A stretch of DNA of 15,498 bases from CAZUHK01 sp964620345 (GTDB lineage Bacteria > Planctomycetota > Phycisphaerae > Phycisphaerales > Zrk34): assembly GCA_964620345.1 (NCBI GenBank), contig CAZUHK010000056.1, forward strand, positions 1 through 15,498, given 5' to 3'. Under the pieces are notes generated by a model, which searched no databases, was not told the origin of the DNA, and was given only the letters and a program-made list of their open reading frames with translations. This document shows, in pieces, positions 6,559-13,580 of this stretch. Made by a program: the position numbers and the translations under genes. Each line of letters starts with the position of its first letter. Position 1 is the first letter of the stretch.

Positions 6559-7254
6559 TTACAGGTCGCCGCTGGGGTCGCCGGGGGTGGCGCCGCCGGG
6601 CAGGCGTTGTTCGATCGGCTCGCCGATCTGCTCGGGCGGCACGTCGCGCTGGGCCGGCCGCGGCGGCGCGTCGGGCTGCTCGGGGCCGGTCGTCGCGGGC
6701 GGCGGCTGGGGTGACAGCCCTTGGGGCGCCAGGGGCACGTGCTCGGGCTCGGGCTGGATCGGCTCGCCGGGGCCGGGCACGGCGACCGTCGCCGCGGCGT
6801 CGGTGATCTGCCCGCTGCCCTCGAACGCGGTGGTCGGCAGGGGGATGCTCAGGTCGGTCAGCACCTCGCGGAACTGGCCCGGGGGCTTGTAGCGGACGTG
6901 GCCGGTGACGGTGTAGCGATCGCCGGCCGCCGCGCTGAGCACGGCCGGGAGCGTGAACCGCACCGCTCGGCCGACCGCGGCCACGGCGTTGGGGTGGGTC
7001 GCGGTCGTGTAGCGGTTGCCGTCGACGGTGAGCGTGTACTTGGCCTCGATCAGCGGCACGGGGTTGTCGTTGGCATGCTCGACGGACAGGTCGATCTGCA
7101 GCGCCGCGCCGGCATCGGACACCGCGACGCGGCGGACGGCGTGGACGGTGATGTTGGGCGCGGCGGTCCACGAGGGCTTGAGCGAGTTGTCCGCCCCGCA
7201 TCCGCCGGCGGTGGTCGCCAGCAGGGCTGTGAGTATGATCTTCCGCAGGTGCAT
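6559..7254 (-). CDS. LEA14/WHy-domain lipoprotein
   Basis: Predicted 231-residue envelope lipoprotein. The signal sequence MHLRKIILTALLATTAGGC has a basic start, a hydrophobic core and a lipobox-like AGG-C ending at Cys19 (the -3 residue is Ala rather than the usual Leu). Residues 34-150 look like a water-stress/hypersensitive-response (WHy, LEA type 2) beta-sandwich: ANDNPVPLIEAKYTLTVDGNR at 61-81 matches the typical N-P-x-P-L-x-x-x-x-Y-x-L-x-V-N-G pattern. Residues 158-231 are a Pro/Glu-rich tail, probably disordered. ATG 7254 is preferred over 7260 because GGAG lies six bases upstream of it but directly abuts the other ATG. Function in bacteria is unclear. It sits between purL and a dehydrogenase gene on the same strand, without an obvious link. 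Confidence 0.75.
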   Translation of the reverse strand: MHLRKIILTALLATTAGGCGADNSLKPSWTAAPNITVHAVRRVAVSDAGAALQIDLSVEHANDNPVPLIEAKYTLTVDGNRYTTATHPNAVAAVGRAVRFTLPAVLSAAAGDRYTVTGHVRYKPPGQFREVLTDLSIPLPTTAFEGSGQITDAAATVAVPGPGEPIQPEPEHVPLAPQGLSPQPPPATTGPEQPDAPPRPAQRDVPPEQIGEPIEQRLPGGATPGDPSGDL

Positions 7255-7368
7255 GGGCATCTCCGTGCGTTTGGCCCACACTGTAATTCGCCGCACGACC
7301 CCCCGCCAGCGCCCGCCCCGTCGGGCCGCGCGTGGCGAGCGCATCTTTCGGCAACCCGTAGTGGGTCC

Positions 7369-7396
7369 CACACCTTGTCCCCAAGGGCAAGGTGTG
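7369..7396. repeat. Strong hairpin repeat, CACACCTTG arms
   Basis: CACACCTTG and CAAGGTGTG are a perfect 9-bp inverted repeat; inner TCC/GGG pairing (one T-G wobble) extends it to 12 bp around a CCAA loop. It lies 3' of the dehydrogenase gene and may stop transcripts or protect their ends, but it has no U-tract. The same CACACCTTG arm starts the next hairpin at 7415. Confidence 0.7.
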
Positions 7397-7414
7397 ATGC
7401 CGTCCGCACGCCCG

Positions 7415-7445
7415 CACACCTTGCCGCTGAAGCGGACAAGGCGTG
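7415..7445. repeat. Hairpin repeat, CACACCTTG arms and GCCGCTGAAGCGG core
   Basis: CACACCTTG pairs with CAAGGCGTG (one mismatch). Inside is a CCGC/GCGG stem with a TGAA loop and one bulged A. The core is identical over 13 bases to the purL-internal element at 3797-3809. Confidence 0.7.
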
Positions 7446-7481
7446 GCACCCGCCAGACGCGACGCAACGCTGCAACCTGCT

Positions 7482-8306
7482 CTATTGCCCGCCGATCGCC
7501 CGGTGGTCGCGCTGGAAATGCTTGCGCAAGGCCCAGCGGGTGAGCCGGGGGAACATGCAGGCCAGCGCCGCGCCGTATCGGGACCAACGTGCCGGCCAGA
7601 CTTCCGGGCACGGCCGGCGCAGGGCCTTGACGATGCGCCGCGCCACGTGGGCGGGGCTTTGCATGAACGCCTCGGGGGTGTTTTCCGAAATCGCATCGCG
7701 CCCGCCGATCTTCGCGCTGACCTCGAAGAACTCGGTCTTCGTGCCGATCGGGTACACCGCGGTGAGGTCGATGTTCAGCGGTTCGAGCTCGACGCGCAGC
7801 GCGGTGGCCAGCGCATCCTGCGCCGCCTTGGTGGCGCTGTAGGCCGCGTACAGCGGCAGGCCCACGCGACCGACGATGCTCGAGGTGATCACGATGTGCC
7901 CCCGGCCGGCTTGCTGCATGATCGGCAGGGCCTCGCGGATACAGCGCACCGTGCCGAAGTAGTTGGCCTCGAAGATCTGCCGGTGCTCATCGTCGCTCAG
8001 GTCGGCCACGGGCCTGAGGAACCCGTAGCCGGCGTTGGCGAACATCACGTCCAGCCGGCCGAACCGTTCGACGGTCTGCTCGACCAGGCGGCGCACGTCG
8101 TCGTCCTTGCCCACGTCGGCGGCGACGACCAGGGCCTCGCGGCCGGCGTCGCGCACGCGGCGGGCGACCTGCTCGAGCTTGTCTTCCCGCCGCGCCGCCA
8201 GCACGCAGTGCATCCGGGCCTCGGCCGCGGCCTCGGCCATCGCCGCGCCGATGCCCGCCGAGGCGCCGGTGATCACGATCACTCGATCCGTCAGGTCCCG
8301 AACCAT
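7482..8306 (-). CDS. Short-chain dehydrogenase/reductase (classical SDR)
   Basis: NAD(P)-dependent oxidoreductase of 274 residues. TGASAGIG (13-20) is the Rossmann cofactor loop, followed by R39-R40 at the end of strand 2, which suggests NADP preference. NAG is at 91-93, N115 is the helix-4 Asn, S142/S143 supply the catalytic Ser, and Y156-S-A-T-K160 is the YxxxK motif. The ending (RWSRYGAALACMFPRLTRWALRKHF) is basic and amphipathic, as in membrane-associated SDRs. ATG 8306 is chosen because it places the usual six or so residues before strand 1. The longer frame to 8387 would translate a dispersed repeat. No clear Shine-Dalgarno sequence is seen. The gene is divergent from rnr. The substrate is unknown. 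Confidence 0.9.
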   Translation of the reverse strand: MVRDLTDRVIVITGASAGIGAAMAEAAAEARMHCVLAARREDKLEQVARRVRDAGREALVVAADVGKDDDVRRLVEQTVERFGRLDVMFANAGYGFLRPVADLSDDEHRQIFEANYFGTVRCIREALPIMQQAGRGHIVITSSIVGRVGLPLYAAYSATKAAQDALATALRVELEPLNIDLTAVYPIGTKTEFFEVSAKIGGRDAISENTPEAFMQSPAHVARRIVKALRRPCPEVWPARWSRYGAALACMFPRLTRWALRKHFQRDHRAIGGQ

Positions 8307-8364
8307 GGCCGAACAATGTCGCCGCTGAACACCACCAGAGCAAGTGCCGCCCCCCGCCCGCCGC

Positions 8365-8384
8365 CATTCGTCATTTGTCATTCC
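8365..8384. repeat. Short dispersed repeat, ATTCGTCATT type (copy 3)
   Basis: CATTCGTCATTTGTCATTCC lies between the divergent dehydrogenase and rnr genes. It is the same family and orientation as the copy at 1796-1817. Confidence 0.65.
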
Positions 8385-8407
8385 CACCCCCTTCGGCGAC
8401 CTTGCCC

Positions 8408-8413
8408 TATAAT
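8408..8413 (+). promoter_or_regulatory. Perfect -10 box upstream of rnr
   Basis: TATAAT stands 27 bases before the rnr ATG, implying a leader of about 20 bases that includes a GGAA Shine-Dalgarno-like site. The expected -35 position is C-rich (CACCCC), so either an activator or a different sigma factor is needed, or the box is chance. Confidence 0.45.
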
Positions 8414-8440
8414 CCCGGCTACGTTCCCTTTGGAAACCTT

Positions 8441-10777
8441 ATGCCTTCACAGTACAAATCCCGTATTCTTCGTCACGTCAGCCACCGCGATTACGAGCCG
8501 CGCCAGGTGCGCGAGCTGGCTAAGGCCCTGGGCGTGCCGACCGAGGAGCACGCCGACTTCCGCGAGGCGCTGGACGAGCTGGTGGGCAACAACCAGGTCG
8601 TGCTGGGCGCCGCCGACGCGGTCGCCCTGCCGCCGATCGGCCGCGAGGTGACCGGACGGTTCAAGCGCCACGAGCGCGGCTTCGGGTTCATCATCCCCGA
8701 TCAGCGGTCCAGCCACGGCGATGTGTTCGTCAGCCCGCGGGACACCGGCGGGGCGATGACCGGCGACCGCGTCCGGGCCGACATCGCCCACCGCGACCGC
8801 GGCAAGCACGGCACGATCGCCGGCGTGGTCACCGAGATCATCCAGCGCAACAACACCCAGGTCGTCGGCACGCTCGACCAGCGCGGCAAGCAGTGGATCG
8901 TCCACCCCGATGGCAAGGCCGTCGCCGGCCCTGTGCTCGTGCGCGACGCCAAGGCCAAGAACGCCAAGGTCGGCAACAAGGTCGTGCTCGAGCTGACCGT
9001 CTTCCCCGAGCGTCGCGGCCAAACCGCCGAGGGCGTGATCGTCGAGACCCTCGGCGAAGCCGGCGCCCCGGACGTGGAAACCATGGGCGTGATCCGCGCC
9101 TACGGCCTGCACACCGAGTTCCCCGAGGCGGTCGTCAACGAGGCCCGCGCTGCGACGCGCGATTACAACGATCACCAGTCGGCGTATTTCGAAGATCGGC
9201 TGGACCTGCGCGACACGTTTACCCTCACCATCGACCCGCCGGACGCCAAGGACTTCGACGATGCGATCTCGCTGAGTCGGACCGACGCCGGCTGGGAGCT
9301 GGGCGTGCACATCGCCGACGTGGCGACGTTCGTCCGCCCCGGCGGCGAGCTCGACGCCGAGGCGTACGAGCGCGGCAACTCCAGCTACCTGCCGCGGCTG
9401 GTGTTGCCGATGCTCCCGGAAGTGCTGAGCAACGGCATCTGCTCGCTGCAGCCCGCGGTGCCGCGCCTGGCCAAGAGCTGCTTCATCACCTACGACCGCG
9501 AAGGCCGGCCCATCGGCACGCGCATCGCCAACGCCGTGATCGAATCCAACCACCGCCTGACCTACCTCGAAGCCCAGGCCCTGATCGACGGCGACGAGCG
9601 GGCCGCGAAGAAGCACCAGGTGTACGAGCTGCCCTATTCCGATCCGCTCGCGCCGACGCTCAAGGCGCTGGATCAACTGGCGCGCACGATCCTCAAGCGG
9701 CGCGAGGCCGACGGCATGATCTCGCTGGACCTGCCCGAGGTCGAGCTGGTGTTCGATGAGGACGGCCGCGTGATCGACGCCCGGCCGGAGGACGATGCGT
9801 TCACCCATCGCATCGTCGAGATGTTCATGGTCGAGGCCAACGAGGCGATCGCGCGGCTGTTCAACGACCTGGATGTGCCGCTGATCCGCCGCGTCCACCC
9901 CGACCCCGAGGCGCACGACACCGACGAGCTGCGTCGCTTCGCGCGCGTCGCGGGCTACAACATCCCGCGCAACCCCAGCCGCAAGGAATTGCAGGGCCTG
10001 CTGCACGCGACCCGGGGCAAGCCCGCGGCCAAGGCGGTCCACCTGGCGGTGCTCAAGACGCTGACCAAGGCCGAGTATTCACCCGCGCTCGTCGGCCACT
10101 TCGCCCTGGCCAGTCAGCATTACACGCACTTCACCAGCCCCATCCGCCGCTACCCCGACCTGCTGGTCCACCGCGCGATCGAGGCGCTGCTCGAAGCGAT
10201 GGGCCAGGAGAGCAAGCTGCCGGCCAAGAAGGGCCCGCGCAAGCAACTGGCCAACAAGCTCAGCAGCGACGAACGCTGCGCCGATGAAGACAAGCTCGCG
10301 GAGATGGGCCGCCACTGCTCGGCCACCGAACGCAACAGCGAGCAGGCCGAGCGAGAGCTGCGCGACTTCCTCGTGCTCCAACTGCTCCAAGACCACGTGG
10401 GCGACATCTTTCCGGGCACGGTGACCGGCGTGACGGGCTTTGGCATCTTCGTGCAGATCGACAAGTACCTGGTCGAAGGGCTGATCAAGACCACCGACCT
10501 GCCCGGCGCCCCGGCCGATCAGTGGAAGCTCAACGAGCAGACCGGCTCGATGACCTCGCAGCGCTCGGGCCGAGCCATCACCATCGGCGATACGTTCGAG
10601 GTGCAGATCGTGAGCATCGACCTGGCGCGGCGGGAGATGGACCTGAAGATCGTCGAGAAGCGCAGCGACAAGAAGAGCCAGAAGCACAAGCCCCGCCGCG
10701 ACGACAAGCCCAAGCCACGCAAGAGCCGCGGCAGCGGCCAACGCAAGGCCGAAGGCCCGCGCGGCCGCCGCGAGTAA
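8441..10777 (+). CDS. rnr: Ribonuclease R (3'-5' exoribonuclease)
   Basis: Processive 3'-5' exoribonuclease that degrades structured RNA, 778 residues, close to the usual RNase R length. The domain order is complete: winged-helix region about 5-60, cold-shock/OB domain about 68-115 with RGFGFIIP, a second OB domain about 138-205, the RNB catalytic domain about 245-590, S1 domain about 654-738, and a Lys/Arg-rich tail 740-778. The catalytic Mg-binding acidic set is D265, D271, D273 and D274 in DPPDAKDFDDA. The signature HFTSPIRRYPDLLVHR is at 563-578. ATG 8441 is chosen over an upstream in-frame TTG at 8375, since the latter would translate promoter and repeat sequence. GGAA precedes the ATG. 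It is divergent from the dehydrogenase gene. Confidence 0.97.
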   Translation: MPSQYKSRILRHVSHRDYEPRQVRELAKALGVPTEEHADFREALDELVGNNQVVLGAADAVALPPIGREVTGRFKRHERGFGFIIPDQRSSHGDVFVSPRDTGGAMTGDRVRADIAHRDRGKHGTIAGVVTEIIQRNNTQVVGTLDQRGKQWIVHPDGKAVAGPVLVRDAKAKNAKVGNKVVLELTVFPERRGQTAEGVIVETLGEAGAPDVETMGVIRAYGLHTEFPEAVVNEARAATRDYNDHQSAYFEDRLDLRDTFTLTIDPPDAKDFDDAISLSRTDAGWELGVHIADVATFVRPGGELDAEAYERGNSSYLPRLVLPMLPEVLSNGICSLQPAVPRLAKSCFITYDREGRPIGTRIANAVIESNHRLTYLEAQALIDGDERAAKKHQVYELPYSDPLAPTLKALDQLARTILKRREADGMISLDLPEVELVFDEDGRVIDARPEDDAFTHRIVEMFMVEANEAIARLFNDLDVPLIRRVHPDPEAHDTDELRRFARVAGYNIPRNPSRKELQGLLHATRGKPAAKAVHLAVLKTLTKAEYSPALVGHFALASQHYTHFTSPIRRYPDLLVHRAIEALLEAMGQESKLPAKKGPRKQLANKLSSDERCADEDKLAEMGRHCSATERNSEQAERELRDFLVLQLLQDHVGDIFPGTVTGVTGFGIFVQIDKYLVEGLIKTTDLPGAPADQWKLNEQTGSMTSQRSGRAITIGDTFEVQIVSIDLARREMDLKIVEKRSDKKSQKHKPRRDDKPKPRKSRGSGQRKAEGPRGRRE

Positions 10778-11019
10778 CCCCCCTCGCACGGGCCGATCGG
10801 TCCCGCCGGGCCCACGCCCAAACCCAGCCATCTCACTCCCATCCGGCCGTGCCGACACAGACCCGCACGCAATTCCACGCGGGGCGCATTCCACATCGAC
10901 GGCCAATTGTTACGATACGGTTAAGATTCTTGGCCCGCCCGCTGCCGTAGCGACCGGGCGGCGCGGCGCGTGCAGGATCGACCGTTTCGTTAGACTTCGC
11001 CCCATACCGAGTGACGCTT

Positions 11020-11355
11020 ATGATCAGCGGCCCCCAATTCCAGCCCGGCGACCCCGTGGTGTTTCGCAAGACCAAATGGTCGGCCAGCCCCGGCCCGCGG
11101 GCCGAGCAGGTCGACCCCGAGCCCAGGGGCGAGGAATATCACTACGTGGTCGACAAGTACTGGGTCGTGGCCGACGTGCAGGACGACGGGCAACTGGTGC
11201 TGCGCACGCGACGGGGCAAGACGCACGTGATCCGCGCCGACCACCCGGCGCTGCGCCGGCCGAGCTGGCTGCAGCGCCTGCTGCACGCGCGGCGGTTTCC
11301 CAGGCTCCAGGACCTCCCGCCGATCGGCCAGGTGCTGCCGCGGGACAAGCCCTAA
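11020..11355 (+). CDS. Small conserved protein of unknown function
   Basis: A 111-residue basic, soluble protein. It begins with a GDPVVFRKTKWSASPGPRA segment (10-28), then HYVVDKYWVV (43-52), DDGQLVLRTRRGKTH (56-70) and a DHPALRRPSWLQRLL segment (74-88). The strand-rich first two thirds with G-D-x-V and T-R-R-G-K could form a small SH3/KOW-like barrel; that is inference. I recall similar short hypothetical proteins in planctomycetes but cannot name a family. ATG 11020 is used; a GTG at 11011 in the same frame is an alternative. The gene is followed 51 bases later by the CNNM/CBS gene and may be cotranscribed. The 242-base gap from rnr holds an AT-richer stretch near 10893-10932 that might contain a promoter, with no convincing boxes. 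Confidence 0.75.
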   Translation: MISGPQFQPGDPVVFRKTKWSASPGPRAEQVDPEPRGEEYHYVVDKYWVVADVQDDGQLVLRTRRGKTHVIRADHPALRRPSWLQRLLHARRFPRLQDLPPIGQVLPRDKP

Positions 11356-11406
11356 GGCACGCCGCGATCGTCCGCTGAATCCGGGCGCGGTTACCATGGG
11401 TCGGTC

Positions 11407-12504
11407 ATGGCGCTGCTGATCTTCTATCTGATCCTGGCGATCTGCGTCTCGTTCCTGTGCTCGATGCTCGAGGCGGGGCTGCTGAGCGTGCCGCGGGCGT
11501 TCGTCGCGGGCATGGTCGAGCGCCGCAGCAAGGCCGGGCGGCGGCTGGAGGCGATGAAACGCGACGTCGATCGGCCGCTGTCGGCGATCCTCACGCTCAA
11601 CACCATCGCCCACACCGTCGGTGCCGCGGGCGTCGGGGCGCAGGCGGCGCGGGTGTTCGGCGATGCGTGGGTCGGGCTGACCAGCGCCGTGCTCACGCTG
11701 CTGATCCTCGTGGTCAGCGAGATCGTGCCCAAGACCCTGGGCACGGTTTACGCCAAGCCGCTGGCGGCGTTCACCGCCACGACGACGCACGGGCTGATCG
11801 TGCTGCTGTGGCCGATCGTCCGCGCCCTGGAGTGGGTGAACCGCCTGGTGGGCGGCCGGCGCGAGCAGGCGAAGATGAGCCGCGCCGAGCTCTATTCGAT
11901 CTCGCACATGGGCGAGGCCGAGGGAATCTTGAGCCCCAGCGAATCGCGCGTGATGCGAAACCTCCTGGCCTTGCGCGACCTGGAGGTCCGGCAGATCATG
12001 ACGCCGCGCAAGGTCGTCTTCGCCCTGCCCGAGCAGCAGACGGTCGCGCAGACCATCGAGGCCGACCGGCCGCTCATGTTCGCACGCATGCCGATCTTCC
12101 GCGACGATCTGGACAACATCACCGCCCTGGTCACACGCTTCGACCTGCACCGGGCCCACCGCGAGCACCGGGCCGACACGCCGCTCAAGGACGTGGCGCG
12201 ACCGATCCACATCATCCCCGAGCACGCCTCGGTCGCCGATGCGATCGAGCAGTTCCTCGGCCACGATTCGCAACTGTTCCAGGTCGTCGATGAGTACGGC
12301 GGCACCGCGGGGGTGGTCACGCTCGAAGACGCGATGGAGACGCTGCTGGGCGTGGAGATCGTCGACGAGACCGACACGCAGGTGGACATGCAGGCCCTGG
12401 CCAGGCAACTGCTCGAACGCCACCGCCACCTCGCCGAACGCCGAAAGGACGGGAAGCGGCGGTACTGGATGGAAGAGGGCGATGGAGAGTCGTTGACTCG
12501 TTGA
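11407..12504 (+). CDS. CNNM transmembrane/CBS-pair protein (CorC/HlyC-like)
   Basis: Membrane protein of the CNNM (DUF21) family, linked to Mg2+ or other divalent-ion export. It has 365 residues. Hydrophobic segments lie at about 2-24, 58-80, 88-108 and 118-142, with the DUF21 signature SEIVPKTLG at 104-112. The cytoplasmic CBS pair spans about 195-320: RQIMTPR at 195-201 opens CBS1, and VVDEYGGTAGVVTLEDAMETLLG at 293-315 is the hallmark of CBS2. The C-terminal CorC_HlyC transporter-associated domain is absent, giving a short form of the family. The last codons (ESLTR, stop) are supplied by an 8-base tandem repeat array, so the original C-terminus may have been altered. Start ATG 11407 gives a first membrane segment at once. 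It may share a transcript with the small gene upstream. Confidence 0.93.
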   Translation: MALLIFYLILAICVSFLCSMLEAGLLSVPRAFVAGMVERRSKAGRRLEAMKRDVDRPLSAILTLNTIAHTVGAAGVGAQAARVFGDAWVGLTSAVLTLLILVVSEIVPKTLGTVYAKPLAAFTATTTHGLIVLLWPIVRALEWVNRLVGGRREQAKMSRAELYSISHMGEAEGILSPSESRVMRNLLALRDLEVRQIMTPRKVVFALPEQQTVAQTIEADRPLMFARMPIFRDDLDNITALVTRFDLHRAHREHRADTPLKDVARPIHIIPEHASVADAIEQFLGHDSQLFQVVDEYGGTAGVVTLEDAMETLLGVEIVDETDTQVDMQALARQLLERHRHLAERRKDGKRRYWMEEGDGESLTR

Positions 12505-12556
12505 CTCGTTAAGCCGTTAACCCGTTAACCCATTAACTCGTTGATTCGTTGATTCG
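12489..12556. repeat. Tandem array of 8-base units (CGTTGACT/CGTTAACC)
   Basis: About eight units in a row, CGTTGACT twice, CGTTAAGC, CGTTAACC twice, CATTAACT, CGTTGATT twice, all in one 8-base register. It begins within the last codons of the CNNM gene and ends 29 bases before the IS5 target duplication. Several units contain GTTAAC palindromes. Confidence 0.85.
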
Positions 12557-12587
12557 ACCCGATGGACTTTGCCGTCGGTTCAAGTTA

Positions 12588-13438
12588 GAGCGTGTATGAG
12601 AACCCTTCAGCCGGGTTTGAGCTTGTGTGGCATAAGGTTGATCCTGGCGATGTGGATGATCGTCTCGCTGGAGTCGGTGCGTGTTTCGTAATCCTTGCTG
12701 AGTCTGCGGTACTTGCTGAACCAGCCGAAGGTGCGTTCGACGATCCATCGCTTGGGCAGCACCACGAACCCTTTGGCCGTGTCCGATCGCTTGACGATTT
12801 CGATCACACGTTTGAACGTCGTTTTGGCGGGGCGAACGAACTCGCCGGCGTACCCGCCGTCGGCCCAGATCACCTTCAACCGACCGAAGCAGCCGACCAT
12901 CTTCAACAATACTTCCTCGCCGCCGTCGCGGTCCTGTACATCGGCTCAGTGAACGACCACCGCCAGGATCAGTCCGAGCGTGTCGACGCAGATATGCCGC
13001 TTTCTGCCGGTGATCTTCTTGCCCGCGTCGTAGCCATGCGCGTTTTTTAAGGTGCGCATGACTTGACCGATGGGCTGTCGATGATCGCCGCCGACGGCGT
13101 GGGCTTGCGTCCGTCGGCCCGACGCACCTACTCGCGCAGCTTGTCGTGGATGCGTTGCCAGGCGCCATCGTGCTTCCAGTTGCGATAGTAGTCGTGCACC
13201 GTCGACCACGGGCCGAACGTCGTCGGCAGCATCCGCCACCGGCAGCCGCTGCGTACGAAGTAGAGGATGCCGTTGACGATGTTGCGCAGGTCCACCTCGC
13301 GGGGCCGCCCGCCGATCAGTCTGTTCGACTTCGCCGCCAGCAGCATCGGCTCGATCAACGCGTATTGTTCATCCTTCAGGGCGCTGGGATAGTTCATAAC
13401 CCTTCAATCAGCCAGACGACGGGTTTTCATACACGTTC
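12588..13438 (-). mobile_element. IS5-family insertion sequence, IS427-like, decayed
   Basis: An 851-bp element with both ends recognisable. Left inverted repeat GAGCGTGTATGAGAACCC (12588-12605) matches the inverted right end GAACGTGTATGAAAACCC (13421-13438) at 16 of 18 positions. TTA at 12585-12587 and at 13439-13441 is the target duplication, as expected for IS427-group elements (TNA targets). It contains one transposase gene on the minus strand, now broken. The insertion lies between a tandem repeat array and a short dispersed-type sequence upstream of the sialidase-like gene. Confidence 0.9.
12607..13397 (-). pseudogene. IS5-family transposase, inactivated
   Basis: DDE transposase, in pieces. 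The first part starts at ATG 13397 (MNYPSALKDEQYALIEPML ... GCRWRMLPTTFGPWSTVHDYYRNW) and stops at TAG 13130-13128. Reading on after that stop gives VRRADGRKPTPSAAIIDS, so the TAG replaces a Gln codon (CAG to TAG). A frameshift follows near 13040-13075, then GYDAGKKITGRKRH and LAVVVH in another frame. A TGA (12948-12946) replaces the Ser of VVHSADVQDRDG. The last part, in that frame, holds WADGGYAG (second Asp) and WIVERTFGWFSKYRRLSKDYE (third catalytic residue). Three independent lesions rule out simple programmed frameshifting. Confidence 0.9.
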
Positions 13439-13440
13439 TT

Positions 13441-13460
13441 AGGTTCCTGACACCTTTTCC
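13441..13460. repeat. AGGTTCCTGACACCT motif beside the IS5 end
   Basis: AGGT and ACCT arms flank TCCTGAC. I recall this GGTTCCTGACACCTTTT motif recurring as a short palindromic element in other bacterial genomes. Here the left part is next to, and may have been cut by, the IS5 insertion. Only one copy is in the window. Confidence 0.3.
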
Positions 13461-13523
13461 GGTCAGTGATGTCCCTTTTTGCGTTTCGCCCCCCCCCTGC
13501 GCGTTTTACCGACATGGATCGCC

Positions 13524-13553
13524 TTGGCAACCTCTTCTGTCGGGGCTTATTGT
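13524..13553 (+). promoter_or_regulatory. Predicted promoter of the sialidase-like gene
   Basis: TTGGCA (5/6) at 13524-13529, an 18-base spacer and TATTGT (4/6) at 13548-13553. It predicts transcription from about 13560 and a leader of about 20 bases with AGGAG (13568-13572) eight bases before the ATG. Confidence 0.4.
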
Positions 13554-13580
13554 CGTCCGCTGTTGTCAGGAGTTTGAGGC

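Noticed and set aside
8447..10042. Minus-strand ORF of 531 codons opposite rnr
   Set aside because: Antisense to the RNB domain, with no recognisable motif.
10990..12429. Minus-strand ORF of 479 codons opposite the small gene and the CNNM gene
   Set aside because: Antisense shadow spanning two genes; His/Arg/Gln-rich with no domain.
13030..13075. Programmed frameshift in the IS5 transposase at the A AAA AAC run
   Set aside because: The incoming frame meets a TAA just before the run and is already closed by TAG at 13128, and the second frame has its own TGA; decay explains all of this.
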